NCBI RefSeq assembly: GCF_937616625.2
Contig: NC_065571.1
Coordinates: forward strand, 46,733,651-46,797,650
Direction of reading: 5' to 3'
Source: Mercurialis annua
Taxonomy: Eukaryota > Streptophyta > Magnoliopsida > Malpighiales > Euphorbiaceae
Length of the DNA stretch: 64,000 nt
This document shows positions 55,095 to 64,000 of this stretch, piece by piece. The position numbers and the translations under genes are program-made. Each line of letters opens with the position of its first letter. Position 1 is the stretch's first letter. The notes under the pieces were generated by a model. It did not search any database. It had not been told where the DNA came from and saw only the letters and a list, made by a program, of their open reading frames with translations.

Positions 55095-55471
55095 TTAGAG
55101 CATCCCCAATGGTATTCTTTAAATTAGAGAGCATCATTTATAAAATAGAGAGCATCTTTATTATAGATAATGATTATTTTAACTTCTTTGCAATGGACTC
55201 TTCAAATCTATTCTTTATTTTTATCTTTTTAAATAACAGTGATTCATTTCCCTCTTTTTTTCTTTTGTTTTGGTTTCCCTCTCCTTTTTCCCTCCATATC
55301 CAAAAGAGCTGTACATTTTTCATTTTAAAAAACTGGAATTTTGATAATCTAAATTTAACTCCAGCAAAAATAAAATTGTGACAAGATTAGTAACCCACAT
55401 AGATGAGATAGATCATATTCTTCCTGACTTAAATTTCTCTGGGTTCTTTTTCAATTTTGTTACTTGTACAG

Positions 55472-56758
55472 ATGACACTCCCTTCCAATTTGATCAATTT
55501 TATTCTTGATGATTCTGATTCAGATGACGAGTTAGAATTAACAATATCTACTATTGGAGAGCTACTCAACAAAAAAAGAAAAATATCATTACATCGTGGT
55601 TCAGTTTTTGGTCGTACTTTTATAAGGCGTAATAGAGTTCATGGACATCATAAACTTTTTCACGATTATTTTGGAGAAGATCCTGTATATTCTTCAACTT
55701 TATTTCGAAGGAGATTTCGAATGAATCGGTCTCTTTTTCTCCGTATTCAATCTGCTATAGAAGCTCATGATCCATATTTTGTTCAGAAAAGGGATGCTGC
55801 AGGATATTTAGGTTTGTCTTCTCTTCAAAAAATTACTGCTGCATTACGTATGCTTGCTTATGGAGTTACATCAGATTATGTTGATGAATATGTAAGGATT
55901 GGAGAAAGTACTGCTACTGAAAGTCTTAAAAAATTTGTTAAAGCAATTGTTTCAATTTTTTCAGAGAAATACATGAGGTCTCTGAATAAAAATGACATAG
56001 ATAGATTGTTAAAAGAAAACGAAAGTCGCGGGTTCCCTGGAATGTTAGGAAGCATTGATTGTATGCATTGGAAATGGAAAAATTGTCCAGTTGCTTGGAA
56101 AGGGATGTATGTTGGTCATGTTCGAGAACCGACTATAATTCTTGAAGCTATCGCATCACATGATCTTTGGATATGGCATGCATTTTTTGGACTACCGGGA
56201 TCACATAATGATATAAATGTTTTAGATCGATCTTTTGTATTTTCAGATCTTGCAGAAGGACGATCTCCACCAGCCAACTATTCAATCAATGGGCATCGGT
56301 ATTCAATGGGGTATTATCTTGCTGATGGTATTTATCCTTCATGGTCAACATTTGTGAAAACAATTCCATATCCACAAAGTCATAAGCATAGACAGTTTGC
56401 CGCAACTCATGAGTCTACAAGAAAAGACGTTGAACGAGCATTTGGGGTATTGCAATCGAGATTTGCCATTGTGCGAGGACCGGCACGTTTTTGGCATCGC
56501 GAAACTCTAAAAGATGTTATGAAAGCTTGCATCATATTACACAATATGATTGTTGAAGATGAAAGACATGTCAGTAATTTAGATTATAATTACGATGCAT
56601 TTGATGACACTCCACATATTTCAGTTTCGCATGACCATACAACAAAGTTTCTTGAGTTCATTCAACGTCATCGACGCATTCGGGATAGAGATATTCATTC
56701 GCAGCTGCAACAAGATCTAATCGAACATATATGGAATATACATGGGAGTCGTATGTAA
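55472..56758 (+). CDS. PIF/Harbinger DDE transposase
   Basis: An open frame of 428 aa from ATG 55472; the frame before it begins with TTG. The nuclease superfamily (DDE_Tnp_4) acidic residues are visible in GMLGSIDCMHWKWKNC (first D), GLPGSHNDINVLDRS (second D) and RKDVERAFGVLQSRF (E). Upstream is an HTH-like region (GLSSLQKITAALRMLAYG). The N-terminus is acidic (DDSDSDDELEL). Length and motifs fit an intact transposase. A working copy also needs the Myb-like partner, which is frameshifted in this element. Confidence 0.93.
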   Translation: MTLPSNLINFILDDSDSDDELELTISTIGELLNKKRKISLHRGSVFGRTFIRRNRVHGHHKLFHDYFGEDPVYSSTLFRRRFRMNRSLFLRIQSAIEAHDPYFVQKRDAAGYLGLSSLQKITAALRMLAYGVTSDYVDEYVRIGESTATESLKKFVKAIVSIFSEKYMRSLNKNDIDRLLKENESRGFPGMLGSIDCMHWKWKNCPVAWKGMYVGHVREPTIILEAIASHDLWIWHAFFGLPGSHNDINVLDRSFVFSDLAEGRSPPANYSINGHRYSMGYYLADGIYPSWSTFVKTIPYPQSHKHRQFAATHESTRKDVERAFGVLQSRFAIVRGPARFWHRETLKDVMKACIILHNMIVEDERHVSNLDYNYDAFDDTPHISVSHDHTTKFLEFIQRHRRIRDRDIHSQLQQDLIEHIWNIHGSRM

Positions 56759-57793
56759 GAAGTGATATTCTTGAATTTCAGTTTATTTATATTTTAGTTA
56801 TTTTGAGTTTAAGTTGTAATTTGATGCAGAGATTATAGGAATTCTGTTACAAAGTCTATTTGGCAGCTCTATTTATTAGTCTGTGTGATTTCACTTTTTT
56901 AGGTGTTAATTAATCTTTGATTAAAATATGCAGAATTGGTTTTCTGTTGCATTACAGAAATAATGTTTCTACATAGTTGCTGCATAGTTTTGCTCGGAAT
57001 TGCTCATCTCTAATCTCTATACTAAATGCAATTATAATAAAGCAAACAGACAACTGTTGCTACATTATTTTGACTTTTGAATGTAGCCATAACCAAAAGA
57101 TACTGATTTAATAATGTTTCATAGTTCAAATTTAATTAATGACATTAGGATCCTGTCAAACCGAAAGATTGTTAAGTTCTAGAAATCCTATAAACAACAA
57201 CTATTGTTAAAAAAATATGATTTCATACCGGAATTCTGTCAGGATATTTCTCCCTAATTCGAGCTAACCGTAACAGATTCTAAGTTAATGAAACAATGTG
57301 AAAGCATGTGGATATTGGATTGCTTCTGTGAAATAGAGTCTTATGCACAAGTGCGTGTTTTACTTCATTGATGAAAATTACTCATCATTCAAAATGCAAA
57401 TACTGAGCATAATAGATAATAAACCATGGTACATAGTTAGCTTAAACTTAATAATTGACAGTGGAAGCACTCAAGCACAAGCAATAACCATATGCTCCAA
57501 TCAAACATGAGACAAATTTAAGGCAGAAATGAATAAGCAATAGCATAATTCATCAAAGACAATAAACAATAACTAGAAAATTCAAGCCAGTGGATTCAAT
57601 TGCCCAATCTTCCTTAAAAAGCGATAATTCCACACAATTCAACTGAGTTCAACAAATGATAATAAAGAAATCAATCATTCCCTACAGAAACATTCAAACA
57701 AATTGTGCACTAATTAAAATAAGAAAAACAATCTTTAACAATTCCTCCAATCTATATCAAACAAAACACATAATTACCATAACCTCTCAACTA

Positions 57794-58827
57794 CTACTTT
57801 GATCTTCTTTCAACGATTTCTTTTTGGCATTGAGTATAAAACTTTGCTAGCATTTCAGGCATCCCAGTTGTATCTGTAGCCATTATCCTTTCATCTTCCT
57901 TGGTTTGTTCTAATCTCAGCTTTTCTTGCTCGTAAGAGAGTCTCTCTTGTCCTTGAGCATAGGCTTTTTCGAACATTTCCAATTTCTTTTCATTGAATTG
58001 CTTTTTTTCCTCCCTCATTTCTTGTATTAAGTCCACATATGAACTTGTGGAGTCGATTTCCATATCTTTGCTCTTCCTTTTCTTTTTATCTTTTTCAGCT
58101 TTCCTCCCCGGTGGTCTCTCTAGGTCAACAAAGTTAGAACTTATAACATTTTCATCTCCGAAATTCACTTGAGTTTCTGAACTGGGACTAAGATTAATGA
58201 CAGGACTTGGATCCTTTTTTTTGTTGGTTTTTTCTTTTGACAATCTTCCATCCATTTTGGTTGAAGCCTTAATATATTCCAACAATGCTCAAACGGAAAT
58301 TTAACTTTGTTCATTTCATGGTACAGAAGTTTTGCATTAGCGATCTGAATTAAATAAAATAAGACACAATTTTAAAATTACAGAATACGAAAAACATGAA
58401 CATGAATAAGAGTCGTAGTAAATACCTTGTCTTGCTCATTTACACCACTTTGATGTCTTGATTCAATTTGAGCATAACAACCACAAAATTTATTAGTAGC
58501 TAATTGAATTGTTGACCACCGATTCATCAAAGAACCTTGTGTTCGTTCTGATGGAAAATTTTTATATTTATGAAAATATTCCCATAATCGTGCCCAATAT
58601 GTTTTGTGTTTCTGTTCATTACCGTGCACAGCATCTAAACTAATATTCAGCCATGATGATACGATGAGAAGATCTTCATCTATCATAAAATTGCCACCAC
58701 GAGATTTTTTGGAATTGGATTCCATAGGAACAGATATGCCATCAGAAACTGAAAATTGAGTTGGGAATTGAGAATTTACCGATGAATCAATATGAGCGTT
58801 TTCTTCATCGGCGAACTGAAAATTCAT
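57794..58827 (-). pseudogene. Harbinger Myb/SANT-like ORF, frameshifted
   Basis: The partner protein that binds transposon ends. Exon 1 runs 58827-58426 (134 codons) and contains the trihelix/SANT segment (NFMIDEDLLIVSSWLNISLD, then KTYWARLWEYFHKYK). Exon 2 begins at 58344 (IANAKLLYHEMNKVKFPFEHCWNIL) and should run to 57794 with a NAM-associated C-terminal region (RPPGRKAEKDKKKRKSKD, then a charged coiled coil). At an A8 run (about 58213-58220) the frame shifts by one and meets a stop 13 codons later. One extra A would restore it, so this is a recent break, or a sequencing error in a homopolymer. Confidence 0.8.
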
Positions 58828-59199
58828 ATTTTCTCTTTTAAGAAATATACGATCTGCTTCTCTTTTTTGTAAGTGAAGAACAAAAATCTGAATCTTTGAG
58901 AACAAAAAGAAAAATTTGAAACTGTCGCTGTAGAAGTAAAAAAGAAGGTTAAACGTAAATGACGTGTGAAATAAAGAGTTGGTTTGACTCTCCACATGTG
59001 GAGAGCCAAACCAACTCTGTATTTTTAAATTAGATAATAGAGAGTCCATTGGACTCTTAATTTTTAGATAAACTCTTCAATTAAAAGAGTTTGACCCTTT
59101 TAAAGAGTCCATTGGGGATGCTCTTATGAGTCTTTTTCAATAAACATTAACTGATTGTTTTAAAATATTCAAATTTATTTAATATAAAATTCTATTGGA

Positions 59200-59638
59200 A
59201 CCGATGAGCTATAACTCAAATGGTATAAGCCAGTATTTTAAAAATCGAACCGGTGGCCGAACCGGTGAGGCCATCGGTTTCCAATTCAACCGGTTTAACC
59301 GGTTCAATGACCCGGTTCAACCGGTTTAATAAATTTAAAAAATTGAAAAAAAATTCTGTTTTGCCGTTTTTTACCGGTCCAATCCGGTTCAACATCCGGT
59401 TTTTTACCGGTTCATATCGGTCCAATTCAGTTCAACCCGGTTCAATCCGGTCCAACCAAAAGATCCGATTTTTTGCCTTTTCAAATCGGACCACTGACCG
59501 GTTCACGGTTTAATCGGTCCGACCGGCCGGTCCAATCCGGTTTTTAAAACACTGGTATAAGCGTTGGATAGCAAACTGCTAGGTCGTGGGTTCAAATTCT
59601 CCCACAAACTCTCCCCCTTCCCAACTATAAAAAAAAAA
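59200..59638 (+). mobile_element. tRNA-derived SINE split by a hAT MITE
   Basis: Outside the hAT insert, the two halves (59200-59230 and 59563-59638) join to a tRNA-like head. It has an A-box-like ACTCAAATGGTATAAGC and a B box GGTTCAAATTC after GGTCGTG, then a pyrimidine stretch and a poly-A. A likely 7-bp target duplication, TATTGGA, flanks it (59193-59199 and 59642-59648). No cloverleaf-competent tRNA gene is implied. Confidence 0.75.
59231..59554. mobile_element. hAT-type MITE rich in AACCGGTT motifs
   Basis: A 324-bp element bounded by CAGTATTTTAAAAA and TTTTTAAAACACTG with an exact 8-bp duplication GTATAAGC (59223-59230 and 59555-59562), typical of hAT. The interior is packed with CCGGTTCAA-type repeats. 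It cuts the SINE between A and B boxes. Confidence 0.85.
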
Positions 59639-60297
59639 CTTTATTGGATAATAAATTATATAGTGATAATTATGACACAAAAAATAAAATTGTACGTATA
59701 TGTAGTATTTAACATGATAATTTTGATTTTCGTAAATAATTTTATTTTAAAAATAGTAAAAAAAATTAATTTTTCTAAAAACAAAACTCTTTTTATCTTT
59801 AAGTAGTATAATTTTACGCAAACAAAATATTAGAAAATAATATAATTTTACTATTATAAATATTAAATTAAAATTTATACAATTTTAAATATAGAAAAAA
59901 TATTTTAAAAGATAAAATAATTCTAAAATATCTTATTTAATCAAGCTTAATTTCTTTAAAAATTATAAATTTTAGCATATTTTGTAAGTATAATGTGAAC
60001 TTTTCAATTTTAATAATTTAATATATGAATTGTCATTTTTTTTTCAGTTTGAAACATCGAACAATTTTTCATCAAAAAATATTAATGTAAACACGGAAAT
60101 AGATATTGTTTTGACGTTCACTTCAGCGTTTTTTTGACGGAAAATTTCTCGGTGTTTTGAATTGTAAAATATTAAAAATTTATTTTTAATATTGTCAAAA
60201 TTTAAAATCTATGTTAAAATTGCAAAATAATTAATATTCACAATATCTAAAGGAATTAAGCCTTTTATTAACTAGCTAAGGCTGAACTTTAGATATA

Positions 60298-60594
60298 CTC
60301 TCTCCGTCCCACTCTAATTGACAAAATAACTAAATTACAATAACCAATACAAACTAATAAATGACATACATTGTTACTTCTATACCCCTCTATTGATAAT
60401 GGAGCTAATTAATGCTATTAGTATATTAGTCGAATTCTCATTAAATATTCACCATTTTTCCATAAAAAAGTTCAAATTTAAATGAGGGTAAAGATGGAAA
60501 GTTAAAGGAAAAAATTATAGTTATGTTAATTTTGTCGATTAGAATGGGACATTAAAAACTCCATATTTTGTCAATTAGAGTGGGACAGAGGGAG
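60298..60594. mobile_element. Stowaway-like (Tc1/mariner) MITE
   Basis: A 297-bp AT-rich element with terminal inverted repeats CTCTCTCCGTCCCACTCTAA / complement (ending GAGGGAG), with TA at both flanks. TIRs resemble those of the mariner element at 18869 (CTCCCTCCATTC), so such transposases could have moved it. The rest of 59650-61764 shows only AT-rich DNA without a recognised gene. Confidence 0.85.
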
Positions 60595-61764
60595 TAATAT
60601 TTTACAACGCTTAACACACTTTAAATTACACAAAATTAATATAAAAAAATACACAATATTAAGAAAATACTATATATATAAAAAAATTGCTTGTTTTGTT
60701 TGTAAAAGTAAAATTAAATACAAAATGATGCTTGTATCGGACTACATAATTACAGTCAAAAAGGTATTCCAGCTACATAAAGTGTCATCCAAAAACGATC
60801 TATTACATCAATTCAAAAAGAACTAGATTTACACACGGATCTATCCAAATAAGTACACAATTTTATAAATCTAAAAAAATTACAACAAAAATTTCATAGA
60901 GCTATCACATATTTACAACACGTATTAAATTGTAAAAAACGATAAACTAGTAAATTAATCTTTGATACGAAAATGTAAAAATGCATCCGGTTTAGATGGT
61001 CCATTTGTTGTAGGCACCATCAAGAGATTTACAATTCGACATATTTTATAAAAGTTTCGTATCTCAAAAAGAACAAAACTCATGCAAGATAGATAAACCA
61101 AAAAAAATTGATAGAAAAATAATACTAAAAATAGCAACATAAGATAAAAAAAACTAAAAGAACAGATAATTAAAAGTTTAATTATTGGACACTTTTCTCA
61201 TTTATAAAAAACTCAGAGAACAGATAATTTTTTCTTTTATTTAAAAAATAAAATAAAAACTCATCTAAATATCTTTTTACTATTTCTTCTAAATACCAAT
61301 TAAAAAAATTAAGAAAATTGTGATAATGTATAGAGAAAAGTAGAAGAAGATGGGGAAAAAATTAAACTATAGGAAAATTAGAGTATTTAAATTATTTTAG
61401 TGTTCATAACCAATAAAAGAGATCGTAAAGATCATATCCATAGGGAACTGACTAGTTCAAAGCTCAAACATTGAATTGAATAAAAAAAATGAGTTCAGAT
61501 AATAAAATAGGAAAAAAAATCAGTCATATTTCAAAACAATAATTAACCTTATTTATATTGAAAAATCCTTCAACTTCATCCTTCAAACCTCTTATACGGC
61601 TGGCAATTGGCAAATAGAGCTTATACATGAGCAATTTCACAGCATATGGAATATACCAAGCAAAAGATATTGCATTCTGGACAGGGAATTCATGTAAATC
61701 CAACATTTACCAAAGATACTACAGTTTGAGACATGCAAAATAAGTATAGTGACATTTACATTCT

Positions 61765-63729
61765 TCAAACCATCTGAGATTCTCCGGTTTGCGTTTCTAA
61801 ATGTGAAGAAAATGTTGGAGTCTGTGATGGAAATTTTACCATGAGAGGCAAATGGTTGACTTCTGATTTTCTTAGGGCAGAATTGAAATTTTCAAGCTGT
61901 TGATCAAAATTCTTCTTCACTGCCTGAGGGGTGAAAAGATCTGGTCTTTCGAATATTTTGACAGCAAAATTTGCTGCAAGGTTAATCTGTGAGAAAGTGA
62001 AGATAAAGTGAGCTAAGAAGGAAAAAGGACAGTTTTTATCTCTTACAGTGAAAATATCTCTATATGCTGTTCATTCTCATATTCCTTATTAACAAATATA
62101 ACACCAAAAACAAAATAAATTTGTATTGGCAGAATGGAAGTGTGTGCATGGCAATGTCAACGATGAACTAAAAGTCTGAAGCTTGGATACCATGTATCTA
62201 GTTCGACAATTCTGAAAAAAATAGTTGTTTTCCCAATGCTACTGGCAATTGATACATGTAAAAAATCCATCAGCTCCAGAGATACTTTGCTCTAATAACT
62301 ATTCAGTAAACATAGTTTCACACACCTCCACATAATGTAAGCTCAAAACACTTTCTGAAAACATAATACAGAGAATAAAATGCATAGGATTTGAATGCTT
62401 TTCATTCCCATGTTCGTTATTTGTAAATATGAAAGCAAAAACAATAAAAGTCGAGCAGCACAATGAATAAGAAGATGTCAAGGATCAACAAGCAGTTCAC
62501 GCATATTAACACATCACATGATGTAACCAATTTCTTGGAGAAAATGGTTGTTTTCTACATCATGAATTCGGTATCTTGACTACTTAGTCATCATGCCTCT
62601 ATACATAATATAAGATCAAAACAACTTTCGGTTAAGAAAATTATAGTTTTGGAGACCTAATTCCAGAAAAAGAAAATGGCACCTTCATAAGATCCTATAT
62701 TCCCATGATATATCAGACGATTAACGACTTCATAAACTAGCTTTCTCTTGTAGCTCTATTATCTAGTCCTCCTTTGAAGACTCGTCCCCAATAATGATGT
62801 TGCTTTCCGTAGAATCAACAGTATGGAGGTTACATATTGAATGCAGCAACATTAAATTGAACATGTGGGTGAAGACAATCAGCATTGCATTGTACATTGT
62901 AATTCTCCAGAAGAGACGTAAATTAAGGTCAACTCTCTAAATACAACCCTTTGTGAACCCTATCGACAGGTCAATGTCAATATACTAAGTGCAAGTTTAA
63001 CAATTACACCACCATTCATATCCGACTCAAACAGCATAAACTAGAGCCGCAATCAAGCCCAGAATAGTAAGACTAGTAATGGTCAATAAATGGTTTATTG
63101 AGAGAATGAGTAATTCTATTGATTTGAATGATCATATGGCAGAAGCTACAATCACAGTAAAACATTAAATTGCCCAACTTAGAATTTTTTTGCTTATACT
63201 TGTACTGTAACTTATATTTATACTCTCATATCATGGCTAATAACTGCTACCCAACAAAATCCAAGCCAACATGCGGACATGACTGTAAATTAACAAAATA
63301 AAGTGATTGGTTTAGAAAATAAAAGGAAAAACTTACAGAGTGAGAAGCTGAATTTAGGAAAGATTTTGTAAGAGGCAATATGCAGAACCTGTAAATATAT
63401 TAACCAATATAAAAATAAATAAAAAGATTGAAGCAACAGTGGTTGGTTAATGAGAAAATAACGTTTAATTAAATTTAATTTTTACATGCCGCGACCTCCT
63501 GCTAGAGCTTCCGCTGAGGGTTCTTTCCATTCATCGATTCTGCAATTCTCAAATTCAAATTCAAATAATAAACACTAATTATTAACCAATTAAAAGTAAA
63601 AAAGAATTATACTTACACCCAACCGTAACGGCGGTCAAACAAGAGGCGCTTCTTTTTTCGAGTAGTGGCTGAAGAAGTAGCAGAGGTGGTGGAGTTTTTT
63701 GTATAAGAAGAAGAAGAAGAACCGTCCAT
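61765..63729 (-). CDS. conserved plant protein of unknown function, 146 aa
   Basis: Four exons: 63617-63729, 63486-63539, 63337-63388 and 61765-61986, with clean GT/AG borders and matching phases (441 nt including TGA). The Ser/Thr-rich basic N-terminus (SSSSSYTKNSTTSATSS, then RKKKRLLFDRRYGWV) is followed by IDEWKEPSAEALAGGRGM, FCILPLTKSFLNSASHSINL and a helical C-terminal part with AVKKNFDQQLENFNSAL. No catalytic motif or clear membrane helix. Exon structure and sequence character look like a real conserved gene, but I do not recognise the family and assign no function. Intron 3 is 1.35 kb without recognised inserts. Confidence 0.7.
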
Positions 63730-63904
63730 TCCGTTTTCTGCTCTGCGGCGAAAAATAGCTTCAGTTGTTAGAAATGAGCACTGTAAGTGGAAGAAGAAGA
63801 TAAAATATAGAATCAAGAGAAAATTAGAGAAAATTAGACAAATTACGTAATTGGCCCAATTTATTCTCGATTTATACGGTTTAAGCTTTCACTTTTCAAA
63901 TTCA

Positions 63905-64000
63905 GAGCATCCATAATGCAATACTAGACATAAAATTCAACTTTAATGCAATAATATATTACATGCTAAATTTAACATATGCTATATTGCATTTGAAATT
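63905..64000. mobile_element. possible PIF/Harbinger-type MITE end at window edge
   Basis: The sequence GAGCATCCATAATG at 63905 resembles the Harbinger terminal repeat at 55098 (GAGCATCCCCAATGG) and is preceded by TTCA. Only one end is visible, so this is tentative. Confidence 0.35.

Larger units (their letters stand above)
55098..59123 (+). mobile_element. PIF/Harbinger DNA transposon
   Basis: A 4,026-bp element with terminal inverted repeats GAGCATCCCCAATGG / complement and a 3-bp TTA duplication (55095-55097 and 59124-59126), the PIF/Harbinger signature. It carries the two usual genes in opposite orientation: a DDE transposase (plus) and a Myb/SANT-like DNA-binding protein (minus). Between them (56759-57793) no gene is recognised. 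Confidence 0.93.

Noticed and set aside
59200..59638. A tRNA gene, based on B-box GGTTCAAATTC
   Set aside because: The halves are separated by a hAT insert, the arms do not form a cloverleaf and a poly-A with TSD follows; it is a SINE.

Overview
The window is a eudicot plant nuclear segment. The evidence is multi-exon genes with GT/AG introns and protein families that are plant-specific (SGR2, an RPM1-type NLR, TBL, STP and DUF1442). These genes sit in AT-rich DNA full of plant transposons. I cannot assign a species.

Layout, left to right. (1) 1-4059: a Tnt1-like copia retrotransposon on the minus strand, cut by the left edge, with an apparently open gag-pol. (2) 4834-8738: the last six exons of a DDHD-type phospholipase A1 (SGR2), with no upstream exon before the retrotransposon. 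(3) 9947-13009: a complete two-exon CC-NB-LRR gene. (4) 13919-18420: a complete five-exon TBL acetyltransferase gene with two MULE-type MITEs in its introns. (5) 18869-37770: one mariner element of about 3.2 kb swollen to 18.9 kb by nested insertions. A copia element (TSD CATTG) is inserted in the first transposase exon, and a gag-only gypsy derivative (TSD ATACT) is inserted in that copia. A non-coding LTR element with 2.3-kb LTRs (TSD GTTAG) lies near the transposase 3' end. (6) 38147-39694: an intronless hexose/H+ symporter (STP) on the minus strand. (7) 40079-45395: an L1-type LINE with both ORFs open. (8) 45866-46563: a two-exon DUF1442 gene. (9) 47327-47855: an RNase H remnant. (10) 48157-49340: a MULE foldback element with a GC-rich palindromic core. 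(11) 50206-54697: a seven-exon plastid-type VTT/DedA ('SNARE-associated Golgi') gene. (12) 55098-59123: a PIF/Harbinger element with an open transposase and a frameshifted Myb-like ORF. (13) 59200-59638: a tRNA-derived SINE split by a hAT MITE. (14) 60298-60594: a Stowaway-like MITE. (15) 61765-63729: a four-exon gene for a conserved 146-aa protein of unknown function.

The host genes have no obvious functional link to one another; this looks like ordinary gene order loosened by transposons. The transposons give the clearest biology. Exact target-site duplications let the insertion order be read directly: mariner, then copia, then the gag-only gypsy, with the 2.3-kb-LTR element entering the mariner independently. 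Three unrelated non-autonomous elements carry dense clusters of short GC-rich palindromes: the gypsy LTR, the 2.3-kb LTR and the MULE foldback core. In the 2.3-kb LTR five 16-bp palindromes are phased every 19-20 bp. This is the least explained pattern in the window and the best candidate for something undescribed.
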